Assembly: GCA_011620375.1 (NCBI GenBank)
Contig: WOZH01000070.1
Coordinates: 1-36,683 of the forward strand
DNA from: Acholeplasmataceae bacterium
Lineage (GTDB): Bacteria; Bacillota_I; Bacilli_A; Acholeplasmatales; Acholeplasmataceae
Direction of reading: 5' to 3'
Length of the DNA: 36,683 bases
Part shown: positions 7,300 to 15,500 of the stretch, one piece after another
Layout: every line of letters starts with the position of its first letter
Numbering within the stretch: position 1 is the stretch's first letter
Translations under genes and position numbers: made by a program
Notes under the pieces: model-generated
The model's input: the letters and a program-made list of their open reading frames with translations, nothing else
Databases searched by the model: none
What the model was told of the DNA's origin: nothing

Positions 7300-10200
7300 T
7301 TGATTAATGATGAATTAAAGACCATAAAAACCGAATTTACCGAACTTTTCAAGCACGATAATCTCTATCAGCCAATCGCCGTTTCAATTCGTAAATTTAT
7401 TAATGAAATTCCGACGAATTTGAAATGGATTGCACAAACTGATCATGAGCAAAAAGCGCATTTTTTGACTTGCTTAGAAGATATCGAAAAGCGGTATCTA
7501 TTTAAGACACAAAATTATCAGCGATCTATCAACCTTATAGTGACCAAGAATGAAGCAGAAATAAAAAAAATCCAGAAACAAAAGACCTTAAAAATTGATA
7601 AATTGACAAAGCACTTCAATCAACAGTTCGACCGTATTAATAAACAACGAGAAGAAATCGATAATGAATATTCGGCAGCGATTAAAGATATAGAAATGAC
7701 TTATCAACGCGACATTGGTTCATTTAAAAAGGTTGCTCAGGTAGCTCGAAAGCACAACCAAAAAGTCACTTTTGAAATTGAAAATGAGCAAAAAGAAGCA
7801 CTCATAGGTCTCAAATCGACCTTTGATAAATCAACGAAAACTCGAGCAGATAAACGTCTATCATTGATTACTGATTATGAAAATAGGAAAAAAGAAATTG
7901 ATGAAAGACAAACAACTAACACAACGACAAATAATGATATTTATTTAGCAATCAAAACGAATTATAACGAATTTTCAGTCATTTTCAACAAGAAAATCAA
8001 TGAATTGAATAAACAAAATCAACAGGCTTTGAAAGTAATCAAAGCCAATTATGAAGCCAAAAAAAGACCAATTGATGTGCAACTTTCAAAATTAAGGGAA
8101 GATTACAAACTCGCCGTTGATCGCGTCAAAGCATCTTATCAAGAAGATTTAATGGCTATGAATGTTGAATTTGACGAAAAAAGAAGAGAATATGAAGATA
8201 AAAAAGCACGTATCATCCACGAATCAAATGAGATGATTTCACTATTAAACTCTAAGCTGACTGCCTATAAGGAATCTGTCAATAGTGAAAGCATGATTGC
8301 TGCAAAAGAAATTCGTTTTCAAATGAAGGACACCGATGATGAACACGAGCAAGTTGACCTACAAAAAACACTAAGGTTGAATCTCAAAAATGCCAATGCG
8401 GATTTAAATAAACAAATCATCAGGACAAATAAGGAGATTGCTGCTAGACAAAAAGACATTCATTATCGTCTTTATAATCATGATCTTGCTTATCTAAAAA
8501 CCATCAATGATTGGCGCCTAAAGAAAAATCTCATGAGTTATCAATTTAAACAGTCACTGGTCAAAATCGATTTAAATTTTAATCACAATATCGCGCAATC
8601 AAAAGCACAGCTTGCATTAAACGAAAATATTTATAATCATCACGAACAATTACTGAATCTCTCGCTCAATCGTGATCTTTTATCTTTGGAAACACAACTA
8701 CAAATTGCTTCTCTTATTCAAGATCGTGAATTAAATTTATTAACAAACGATCAACAGATTGCAATCAATATGACAAAATTGGAACACGCTAAATTAGATA
8801 TGGATCACCAACTGGCTTTAGAAGATTTGGATTTTAATCAAAAACAAGATGAGTTATCTTATGAATATAATCAATTGACCATCAATTCGAATACACAATT
8901 AGAATTGGAAAAAGCAAGAAACGTTCGTGATTTTTCACTTCAAGAGCAACAGATTAGAAGTGATATTGCTAAAAAGATTTATGAACAGCGCGCTGACGAA
9001 CTTGATTTTGAAAAACAATCCAAATTATTAACACTCAATCAAGAGATGAAATTATTAGAAATGACACAAGAAAACGATGTCTTTCAAATCGATGTTGAAC
9101 ATCGTTTATTAGCATATAAGCGTGCAACATTCATCGTTCAAGCATCCCTTAAAAATCAAAAACGGACGAGTTTTTCAAACACAAAACGATTAAAATCTAT
9201 TGATCATCTTATTTTGCTTGATCAACAATATCACGTCATTCAGTTTGAAAAATATATGATGTCACTTCAGCAAAAACGCTCACATATGCGCCAAATCATT
9301 AATGATTTATATTTATTACCATCACATCCAGATATTTTTAAGCAAAGTTTATTGCTCGCGATGCGCTTCGATCATGAAATTCATGATTTGATGCAGCATT
9401 ACATCACAAAATATGCAACAAAGATACAGCATGATTTCAAGCAAATAATCGAAGCTCAAGATCAATATCGTCATCAAATGAAGCACGATGAGATGATGAA
9501 ATTTTATCTTGACAAAATCAAACGAATCAGTCGCGAACAGAAAATTACCGAAAATGATATTCAACAGATTGAGCATGACTATCTAAAATATCAAGGAGAC
9601 ATCGATCAAAAAAAGGCTTTTATTGAACAACTTATTAAGATTAATGATCAAATCAAAACTGGTCTTCTCCCATTGCAGACATCCTATGACTACAAAGAAA
9701 ACGTGTCTTTGATAAAAAATCATCAAAGTGTCATTACCCATTTAAATGACAATATCAAACAAGCTGATCGGATGATTGCTATCAAACACCGCGAAATCGA
9801 TGCCCTTGCCAAGCAACAAACATTGATTCAAAAGACGCTAGAAATCAGCAAGCAAAAGTGTATAAAAGAAAAATCATCTGAATCTCAATTTTATTCAAGA
9901 CATCTTTCAAGGTATATTTCTATCTATCAATCATTTTCTCAAAATTTACAGAATTATACCGAAAGTTCACAATCTTTTTATGCTGATCTAAAAGAACTTG
10001 TTTATGTCACAAATGATGCATTAAACAATGCCTTCAAGAAGTTATCACAGCAAACTGAGCAATTCAATAAAGCGATGGTTTCTACTGAGCAAAATTTGTT
10101 ATCTGAAGTCCTTATTTATTATCAAGTCAAACAAAATACACTGCTTCATTTTGATGACCTTTTCATCAAAACCACAAAGCAATATACTCATCAGATATTA

Positions 10201-10896
10201 AATTCTAAGGAACAATTCATCCAGGATCGTCATCATGCACAATCCATACAGCTCGCATCATTGGAAAAACAACGTCATATTATCAATCGCGATTTGTCCA
10301 ATCAAAAAGACATATTAAATATCTCCCATGAAAGAGCAACATTCGCTCATAAACAAGAGATTAAACAAACTGAAATAGATCTGGATAATCATCTCGCGCA
10401 CAGCAAAGCAGAGTTGCATGCTCTTAACGAAAACCAACAAGCCATCGCGCTACAATACGTTAAAGAAATGGCACAACGCATCGAAGGTTTCAATAGAGAA
10501 CATAACAAACGTCTTAATGCTTTTAAATCAAACTTCACTAATATTTCTAATGATTTAAATGGCAATAATGATACACTTGCAAACAAAAATCAAATACTTT
10601 TGAATCGTTATGATGCACAACGAAGCAAAGCACTTGAAACCATGAAGAATAAGGCTGAACATTATGATGTTCAAATCAATCACCATCATGAAAATATTGA
10701 AAAATTAAAAGACGAACTACAAAACGATATGCTCATGAAGATGAAAAAACGCCAAGATGATTTGAAAAATATTCAAAATCATATGAAACAATTCGAATCG
10801 CATGCCACGAGTGAGCAAAAAAATGTATTTAATAAAGAAGCACTCGCATTAAAGAAAAACTTGAATTTTAAATTGAAGGCATTAAAATTGAACTAA
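7300..10896 (+). CDS. Giant coiled-coil protein of unknown function
   Basis: I do not recognise a family. The 1198-residue product starts at TTG (7300-7302) behind AAGGGTG; there is no in-frame ATG nearby. It has no signal peptide and no membrane segment, and is rich in K, E, Q, N, D and I/L with very few Pro, Gly, Trp and Cys, giving an almost continuous heptad-like helix. The main breaks are near residues 668-690 (LLPSHPDIF) and 785-800 (GLLPLQTSYDY). An internal similarity is visible: SKAQLALNEN near residue 433 and SKAELHALNEN near 1034. There is no Walker motif, so it is not a full SMC/Rad50 ATPase. A filament, scaffold or cytoskeletal role is inferred from composition only. It stands alone between divergent ruvA and convergent obgE, with its own terminator. 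Confidence 0.85.
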   Translation: MINDELKTIKTEFTELFKHDNLYQPIAVSIRKFINEIPTNLKWIAQTDHEQKAHFLTCLEDIEKRYLFKTQNYQRSINLIVTKNEAEIKKIQKQKTLKIDKLTKHFNQQFDRINKQREEIDNEYSAAIKDIEMTYQRDIGSFKKVAQVARKHNQKVTFEIENEQKEALIGLKSTFDKSTKTRADKRLSLITDYENRKKEIDERQTTNTTTNNDIYLAIKTNYNEFSVIFNKKINELNKQNQQALKVIKANYEAKKRPIDVQLSKLREDYKLAVDRVKASYQEDLMAMNVEFDEKRREYEDKKARIIHESNEMISLLNSKLTAYKESVNSESMIAAKEIRFQMKDTDDEHEQVDLQKTLRLNLKNANADLNKQIIRTNKEIAARQKDIHYRLYNHDLAYLKTINDWRLKKNLMSYQFKQSLVKIDLNFNHNIAQSKAQLALNENIYNHHEQLLNLSLNRDLLSLETQLQIASLIQDRELNLLTNDQQIAINMTKLEHAKLDMDHQLALEDLDFNQKQDELSYEYNQLTINSNTQLELEKARNVRDFSLQEQQIRSDIAKKIYEQRADELDFEKQSKLLTLNQEMKLLEMTQENDVFQIDVEHRLLAYKRATFIVQASLKNQKRTSFSNTKRLKSIDHLILLDQQYHVIQFEKYMMSLQQKRSHMRQIINDLYLLPSHPDIFKQSLLLAMRFDHEIHDLMQHYITKYATKIQHDFKQIIEAQDQYRHQMKHDEMMKFYLDKIKRISREQKITENDIQQIEHDYLKYQGDIDQKKAFIEQLIKINDQIKTGLLPLQTSYDYKENVSLIKNHQSVITHLNDNIKQADRMIAIKHREIDALAKQQTLIQKTLEISKQKCIKEKSSESQFYSRHLSRYISIYQSFSQNLQNYTESSQSFYADLKELVYVTNDALNNAFKKLSQQTEQFNKAMVSTEQNLLSEVLIYYQVKQNTLLHFDDLFIKTTKQYTHQILNSKEQFIQDRHHAQSIQLASLEKQRHIINRDLSNQKDILNISHERATFAHKQEIKQTEIDLDNHLAHSKAELHALNENQQAIALQYVKEMAQRIEGFNREHNKRLNAFKSNFTNISNDLNGNNDTLANKNQILLNRYDAQRSKALETMKNKAEHYDVQINHHHENIEKLKDELQNDMLMKMKKRQDDLKNIQNHMKQFESHATSEQKNVFNKEALALKKNLNFKLKALKLN

Positions 10897-10916
10897 GGGG
10901 TACATACCCCTTTTTT
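10895..10916 (+). terminator. Terminator of the coiled-coil gene
   Basis: AAGGGG, loop TACATA, CCCC followed by six T. The hairpin begins inside the TAA stop codon. It stands back to back with the obgE terminator. Confidence 0.85.
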
Positions 10917-10942
10917 CAAAAAAAATAGGGCATTGCCCTATT
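10917..10942 (-). terminator. Terminator of obgE
   Basis: Read on the minus strand, AATAGGGC, a 3-base loop and GCCCTATT form a perfect 8-bp stem (10924-10931 with 10935-10942) followed by a U-run. It overlaps the obgE stop codon (10938-10940). Confidence 0.85.
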
Positions 10943-12179
10943 CAATGAACTCAAATTCATATTCGAATATTTTGACTCGATCGCCGTTTTTAGCACCAGC
11001 ATCACGAAGCGCACGATCGACACCTAAAGATCTCAATTGCCTTGCAAATCGTTTAACAGCATCTTCGTTGAGAAAGTTGATGCGATCGAACAAGACACGT
11101 AATTTATCACCGGTAAGCATATAACCATCTTCATCTTTAGTTAAAATGAATGGTGGCTTTTCATCAAATGTATATACGCTATCAATCGCTTTTTCAGCGA
11201 TAGCTGGCGTTTCATCCAGTATATCTTTAATCGCATACAGTAACGTTTTAAGATTCGTCTGATTTAATGCGGAAATACCGATGACTTGCGGTATTTTTTC
11301 TTCTAGCGCCGCAAGTTTTTCTGCCGTTTCTGGCATATCAATCTTATTGGCAACGACCACTTCTGGTCTCTTAAGCAGTTTTTCATCATACATTTCTAAT
11401 TCATGTCTAATTTTCAAATAATCGTCATATGGATCAGGGTGTGTAAGATCAACGACATGAACAAATACACGACATCGTTCAATGTGCTTTAGAAAGCGAA
11501 TGCCCAATCCATGTCCTTGATGTGCATCTTCAACTAATCCTGGTAAATCAGCTAATACAAATGAATCATCATCTAATATTGCCATACCGAGATTCGGTGT
11601 CAATGTTGTGAAAGGATAGGCTGCCACTTTTGGTTTAGCATTTGAAACAACTGAGATTAATGTGGATTTACCAACTGATGGATAACCAATCAATCCAACA
11701 TCAGCTAATACTTTAAGCTCAACACAAGCCTTAAATTGCTCTCCTTTATCACCGTTTTCAGCAAATTTAGGTGCTGGATTTCGATGGGTTGCAAATGCGA
11801 TATTGCCACGTCCACCTTTACCACCCCTAGCAACAATAACTTCTTGATTGTGATGCGTTACCTCACCAATTAAATGGGATTTATCTTCATTATAAATAAT
11901 TGTACCTAACGGTACACGGACATATCTATTTTCAGCATTGGCGCCATGCATACCTTTCGATTTACCATTGACACCATTAGGCGCTTTGATATGTCGATTG
12001 TAGTGAAGTTGTGATAAGGTGTGCATCCCTTCATCACCAACAAAAATAACGGATCCACCATGACCGCCATTGCCGCCCCATGGACCACCGTATTCTACAT
12101 ATTTTTCACGACGAAAAGATGACATACCATTGCCACCTTTACCCCCTGTCACTTCAACAATCACTTCATCAATAAACAT
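10938..12179 (-). CDS. obgE: GTPase Obg (CgtA)
   Basis: The 413-residue essential GTPase associates with the 50S ribosomal subunit and links ribosome assembly to stress and growth signals. The glycine-rich Obg fold occupies residues 1-158. The G domain has G1 GYPSVGKST (165-173), switch II DLPG (211-214) and NKID. The C-terminal OCT domain (about 335-413) ends in an acidic/aromatic tail, FEYEFEFIE. The ATG follows AGGGGTG. It is the last gene of rplU-prp-rpmA-obgE but is separated from rpmA by a strong hairpin terminator with no promoter visible in the 33-bp gap, so it is probably expressed by read-through. Confidence 0.97.
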   Translation of the reverse strand: MFIDEVIVEVTGGKGGNGMSSFRREKYVEYGGPWGGNGGHGGSVIFVGDEGMHTLSQLHYNRHIKAPNGVNGKSKGMHGANAENRYVRVPLGTIIYNEDKSHLIGEVTHHNQEVIVARGGKGGRGNIAFATHRNPAPKFAENGDKGEQFKACVELKVLADVGLIGYPSVGKSTLISVVSNAKPKVAAYPFTTLTPNLGMAILDDDSFVLADLPGLVEDAHQGHGLGIRFLKHIERCRVFVHVVDLTHPDPYDDYLKIRHELEMYDEKLLKRPEVVVANKIDMPETAEKLAALEEKIPQVIGISALNQTNLKTLLYAIKDILDETPAIAEKAIDSVYTFDEKPPFILTKDEDGYMLTGDKLRVLFDRINFLNEDAVKRFARQLRSLGVDRALRDAGAKNGDRVKIFEYEFEFIE

Positions 12180-12192
12180 GTTTTCACCCCTG

Positions 12193-12220
12193 AAAAAAAA
12201 GGATAACGTCGGTTATCCTT
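12193..12220 (-). terminator. Intra-operon terminator between rpmA and obgE
   Basis: The minus strand reads AAGGATAAC, loop CGAC, GTTATCCTT and then a U-run. It is a perfect 9-bp stem (12212-12220 with 12199-12207) that includes the rpmA stop codon. Confidence 0.8.
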
Positions 12221-12491
12221 CGTAAACGGAAACTTGCTTTCTATCTTTCCCCACACGTTCATATTTGACGTATCCGGAAATTTTTGCAAATAATGTATCA
12301 TCGCCACCACGTCCGACATTATTACCGGGATGAACTTTTGTTCCGCGTTGACGGTAAATAATTGAACCGGCAGATGCGTACTGTCCATCGGATAACTTTA
12401 AGCCAAGACGCTTAGCATGTGAGTCACGGCCGTTACGAGTAGAACCAACACCTTTTTTAGATGCGAATAATTGGATATTAAGCTTAAGCAT
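12213..12491 (-). CDS. rpmA: 50S ribosomal protein L27 with Prp-cleaved N-terminal extension
   Basis: The 92-residue L27 of the large subunit reaches towards the peptidyl-transferase centre. It carries the Firmicutes-type extension MLKLNIQLF before ASKKGVGST, which in Staphylococcus is removed after the Phe by the cysteine protease Prp; the prp gene is directly upstream here. The conserved [14 protein letters not shown] and [11 protein letters not shown] segments are intact. The start ATG has ribosome site GAAGGAGG, and prp ends 2 bases before it. Confidence 0.97.
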   Translation of the reverse strand: MLKLNIQLFASKKGVGSTRNGRDSHAKRLGLKLSDGQYASAGSIIYRQRGTKVHPGNNVGRGGDDTLFAKISGYVKYERVGKDRKQVSVYEG

Positions 12492-12492
12492 A

Positions 12493-12807
12493 TTATCCCT
12501 CCTTCTGATTTTTCATATATTTTGGATATTGTTTATATAGTTCATCGAAAGTATATTCCAAATTATTGAGCAACCCATCCACGACTGAATCATGTGATTT
12601 TGTGATTGCTTTGAAATATCCTTCTTCTACCACCACATCAACCTGATGGTCAACATGTAAACATTCTAGTGCATTTGCTGTCACAATGATTGCCGTCGAG
12701 ACAGCTGCACAGACAATGTCTGACCCTTTTTCGGCAAATGCTGCATGCCCTGTCACTTTAATCGATTCAATGCGCCCATTTTTTTTAGTAAATATGGAAT
12801 GAATCAT
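12493..12807 (-). CDS. prp: Ribosomal-processing cysteine protease Prp
   Basis: A 104-residue YsxB/Prp-family protease that cleaves the N-terminal extension of L27. The catalytic His is H21 in [11 protein letters not shown] and the catalytic Cys is C33 in DIVCAAVST, the spacing expected for the family. It lies between rplU and rpmA, the standard position in low-GC Gram-positives, starting 2 bases after the rplU stop codon. The Shine-Dalgarno sequence is weak, so translation is probably coupled to rplU. The protease-substrate pair is complete in this window. Confidence 0.93.
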   Translation of the reverse strand: MIHSIFTKKNGRIESIKVTGHAAFAEKGSDIVCAAVSTAIIVTANALECLHVDHQVDVVVEEGYFKAITKSHDSVVDGLLNNLEYTFDELYKQYPKYMKNQKEG

Positions 12808-12809
12808 GA

Positions 12810-13118
12810 TTAAGCGACGATTTGTTCAACGACAAGTTTTGTATAACTTTGTCGATGGCCTTGTTTTTTACGGTATTTTTTACGGACTTTGTACTTGAAA
12901 ACAATAATCTTTTTGCCACGTCCTTGTTTGATGACTTTCGCAATGACTTTCGCACCTGGAACGACTGGCGTACCAATGAGTGTTTTTTCTCCACCAATCA
13001 TAAGTATTTCATCGAATGTGTACGTATCGCCTGCTTCAACATCTAATTTCTCAACGAAGATTTCTGTTCCTTCTTCGACGCGAAATTGTTTACCGCCTGT
13101 CTTAATGACTGCATACAT
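12810..13118 (-). CDS. rplU: 50S ribosomal protein L21
   Basis: The 102-residue L21 begins [17 protein letters not shown] and has the conserved C-terminal signature [19 protein letters not shown], which contacts 23S rRNA. The ATG is preceded by GAAGGAGGT. It is the first gene of the rplU-prp-rpmA-obgE group, with a strong promoter and an ~85-base leader carrying a stem-loop upstream. Confidence 0.97.
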   Translation of the reverse strand: MYAVIKTGGKQFRVEEGTEIFVEKLDVEAGDTYTFDEILMIGGEKTLIGTPVVPGAKVIAKVIKQGRGKKIIVFKYKVRKKYRKKQGHRQSYTKLVVEQIVA

Positions 13119-13206
13119 GTGCTGTTACCTCCTTCTATTTTTTGAAGACTCACTATTAAGGTAGCCATAAGCGTTTATTACCTATTCTAAGTGGTACAAC
13201 ATAGAT
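13119..13206 (-). promoter_or_regulatory. rplU mRNA leader with stem-loop
   Basis: The transcript leader contains a hairpin at 13159-13183: arms AGGTA-ATAA and TTAT-TACCT, with a 3-base GGC bulge and an ACGC loop. Many Firmicutes have an L21 leader that may serve autoregulation. I cannot confirm a match to that family by eye. Confidence 0.4.
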
Positions 13207-13235
13207 ATTTTAACGTAGTAACTATCAAAAGTCAA
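13207..13235 (-). promoter_or_regulatory. Sigma-A promoter of rplU operon
   Basis: On the minus strand TTGACT (13230-13235), a spacer of exactly 17 bases and TAAAAT (13207-13212). This is the best promoter match in the window, upstream of a ribosomal-protein operon. Confidence 0.85.
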
Positions 13236-13466
13236 TGAAAAAGTTAACTTATGTTACGTTGTACACCAATGGACTAGTTGTTTAAAAGTTATTGATTATT
13301 AATAAAGGGTTCATTGTGCGTTTTGCTAGACTATTTATAAAGACAAAAATTAACTATAGCGTCAAATGGATAAAGAGACTTGCATTTCACCTGCTTGCCG
13401 AATTTACTTATATTTTTGTTTTTGATGTTTGTCATGAAACTGTTTTAATTTCTTTCCATCCGATGA
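13236..13466. other. Intergenic region between nagB and rplU promoter
   Basis: There is no convincing gene in the ~230 bp here, and the whole gap between nagB and rplU is 348 bp. A plus-strand frame at 13292-13501 has no ribosome site and runs into nagB antisense, so it is dismissed. No clear terminator for nagB is visible. An inverted pair GTACAAC/GTTGTAC (13194-13200 and 13258-13264) flanks the rplU promoter and may be chance. Confidence 0.5.
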
Positions 13467-14219
13467 TCACTTATTTTCATTTTTTAAATATGCCTTATTG
13501 ATTAAACTCGCCGCCGATGTATCAAGAATTAACGTTACATCTGGGTGTTTTTGGAGAATCGTTGCTGGAATTTCTGTTGTTACTTTTCCTTCAACTACAG
13601 CCTTAATTATGGCTGCTTTTCTTTTTCCGACAGCAATCAACATAATCTTTTTGCTGTCCATAATATTTTTGATTCCCATCGTAATGGCATGTGTCGGCAC
13701 TAATGCTGGCGACTTAAAAAATCGCGCATTATCTCTTTTGGTTTGCTCATCCAATGTTACAATGAATGTTTCTTGATCAAATGAAGTTCCTGGCTCATTA
13801 AACCCAATGTGACCATTACTGCCAATGCCTAAAATCTGTAAGTCAATGGATGTCTTTTTTAATTGCTCATTATAAGCTTTGGCAATATCATCTATGTGTT
13901 TTATATCATTTTCAGGGATATGCACATTTTCAGGATTAATGTCAATGTGATTAAATAAATGATTATGCATGAAATAATAATAACTTTGAGGATGATTGCG
14001 ATCTATACCAACGTATTCATCAAGATTATATGTTGTCACGTATTTAAAACTTATTTCATGCCGCTCATATGCTTTTATTAAGCGCTTATAGAGCCCAATG
14101 GGTGTTGAACCGGTCGCAAGTCCTAGACACGCATGTGGATTGTTTTTAATATAATTACTGATGATTTCAAAAGCTTCTTTACTAACGCTTTCATAATTTG
14201 CTTTTACGATAATCTTCAT
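13467..14219 (-). CDS. nagB: Glucosamine-6-phosphate deaminase
   Basis: The 250-residue product converts glucosamine-6-phosphate to fructose-6-phosphate and ammonia, the last step of amino-sugar salvage. Visible motifs are the phosphate-binding GLATGSTPIGLY (33-44), the catalytic D67 in NLDEYVG, and the GIGSNGHIGFNEPG loop (131-144) with H137 and E142. A TTG one codon upstream also fits the frame, but the ATG at 14217-14219, 8 bases after AGGAG, is preferred. It lies 364 bp downstream of murQ, in the same orientation, behind its own promoter-like sequence. It completes the pathway from murQ/murK except for NagA deacetylase. Confidence 0.95.
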   Translation of the reverse strand: MKIIVKANYESVSKEAFEIISNYIKNNPHACLGLATGSTPIGLYKRLIKAYERHEISFKYVTTYNLDEYVGIDRNHPQSYYYFMHNHLFNHIDINPENVHIPENDIKHIDDIAKAYNEQLKKTSIDLQILGIGSNGHIGFNEPGTSFDQETFIVTLDEQTKRDNARFFKSPALVPTHAITMGIKNIMDSKKIMLIAVGKRKAAIIKAVVEGKVTTEIPATILQKHPDVTLILDTSAASLINKAYLKNENK

Positions 14220-14244
14220 CAATTAATCTCCTCGTATCATATAT

Positions 14245-14273
14245 ATTATAGATTTAGGATAAGACTTAGCTAA
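14245..14273 (-). promoter_or_regulatory. Probable nagB promoter
   Basis: A minus-strand TATAAT (14245-14250) with a weak -35 TTAGCT (14268-14273) at 17-base spacing lies 25 bases before the nagB ATG. Confidence 0.5.
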
Positions 14274-14583
14274 ATATTGTGTTTGATAAATTTAAAGACC
14301 TTGCGTTTGCATAAAGTCACAATATAACCAAAATAATCGACTAGCGCTGCTTTTCTTTTCAAGTGCTTACAAAGCCTGCAAATCTACTTGCCTGATTACT
14401 GTGTTTACCAGTTGTTGTTACCCATTAAATCCAACTTGACATCGTTAACAATGATTTCCCATTCGATGAGTCTACACTCGTCTTCTTGTAATTAAAATAA
14501 ATTTTATTTACTTCCGTTTTTTTAAGCATGGCTTTTGCTGTCCATTTCATCAATAAATGGTGATTTTTTATGTGGTACTTGCC
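14274..14583. other. Gap between murQ and nagB, possible decayed coding remnant
   Basis: No intact gene is present. On the minus strand, about 14415-14490, a short open stretch reads LQEDECRLIEWEIIVNDV then KLDLMGNNNW and stops, without a start or ribosome site. It looks more protein-like than random AT-rich sequence but I cannot assign it. A small hairpin (CCATTT 14542-14547 with AAATGG 14555-14560) lies just after murQ, but no proper terminator follows on the minus strand. Confidence 0.35.
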
Positions 14584-15498
14584 TTATTGAAAGGTTGCTT
14601 TAATTTGTTTTAGTGACTCACGAATATTTCCGTGGTGATTATTCAGTATTTGTTTAATCTCATCTTCATTTTTAATTCCTGAAATTAAAGCAAAAATAGC
14701 ATATTTAACTGAATTATACTTTTGTAATGCTGCGACGGCTTCATCAGATGATACACCTGTCACATCCATCACAATACGTTTTGCACGTGAAATGAGTTTA
14801 TCATTGCTCATTTGTACGTCAACCATTAAGTTTTCATAAACTTTGCCAATTTTAACCATTGATGCAGTTGTAATCATATTGCATATCAATTTTTGAGCAG
14901 TGCCGCTTTTCATACGTGTAGAACCCGTTAGTGGTTCTGCACCTGTAATCGCTTCTATGGGGTATTTAACAATTTTTGCAATTTCTGATTGATAACTAGT
15001 TGTAATGCAAGCTGTTGCACAACCCATTTTATTTGCATATTCTATTCCACCAATTACATAAGGTGTTCTACCACTGGCTGCGATGCCTATAACCACATCA
15101 TTAGCTGACAAGTTTTTTTTTCGTAAATCTTTAATGGCAGCTTTTTTAGAATCTTCTATTCCTTCAATGGATTCCTTCAATGCTTTGTCACCGCCTGCAA
15201 TCAAACCAATGACCATTGAAGGTGAAACACCAAATGTGGGTGGGCATTCGCTTGCGTCTAGAATACCGATTCTCCCACTGGTGCCAGCTCCAATGTAAAA
15301 GAGTCTTCCACCTGTACTGAAAGCATTCGTAACGACATCTACTACTTCCGTAATTTGATCAATTGCTTTTTCTACAGCTAAAGGAACTGTTTTATCTTCT
15401 TCATTGATGAGGCGTAAAATTTCTTTAGTCTCAACCATATCGATGTTCTTCGTGTGTTTGTTTCTTTCTTCAGTGCTAATTTTACTTATATCTATCAT
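14584..15498 (-). CDS. murQ: N-acetylmuramic acid 6-phosphate etherase
   Basis: The 304-residue SIS-domain lyase cleaves the D-lactyl ether of MurNAc-6-phosphate, giving GlcNAc-6-phosphate and D-lactate. The sugar-phosphate binding segment is YIGAGTSGRIG (68-78). The two acid/base glutamates of the family correspond to E84 in DASECPPTFG and E115 in IEGIED. The family signature GAEPLTGSTRMKSGTAQK is complete, and length matches the E. coli enzyme (298). It follows the kinase by 2 bases with ribosome site GAGGT. This enzyme is specific to MurNAc metabolism and is the strongest indication that the operon handles peptidoglycan sugars. Confidence 0.97.
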   Translation of the reverse strand: MIDISKISTEERNKHTKNIDMVETKEILRLINEEDKTVPLAVEKAIDQITEVVDVVTNAFSTGGRLFYIGAGTSGRIGILDASECPPTFGVSPSMVIGLIAGGDKALKESIEGIEDSKKAAIKDLRKKNLSANDVVIGIAASGRTPYVIGGIEYANKMGCATACITTSYQSEIAKIVKYPIEAITGAEPLTGSTRMKSGTAQKLICNMITTASMVKIGKVYENLMVDVQMSNDKLISRAKRIVMDVTGVSSDEAVAALQKYNSVKYAIFALISGIKNEDEIKQILNNHHGNIRESLKQIKATFQ

Positions 15499-15500
15499 AT

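Noticed and set aside
7300-10896. Coiled-coil gene as SMC or Rad50
   Set aside because: No Walker A, signature or Walker B motif and no globular ATPase ends are visible.
12785-13164. Several overlapping frames on both strands around rplU
   Set aside because: They are out-of-frame shadows of rplU; L21 is unambiguous.
13191-13267. Inverted pair GTGGTACAAC / GTTGTACACC flanking the rplU promoter as an operator
   Set aside because: The arms are imperfect and 57 bases apart; probably chance in AT-rich DNA.
13292-13501. Small plus-strand ORF of 69 codons in the nagB-rplU gap
   Set aside because: No ribosome site, no promoter, runs into the 3' end of nagB antisense, and composition is not protein-like.
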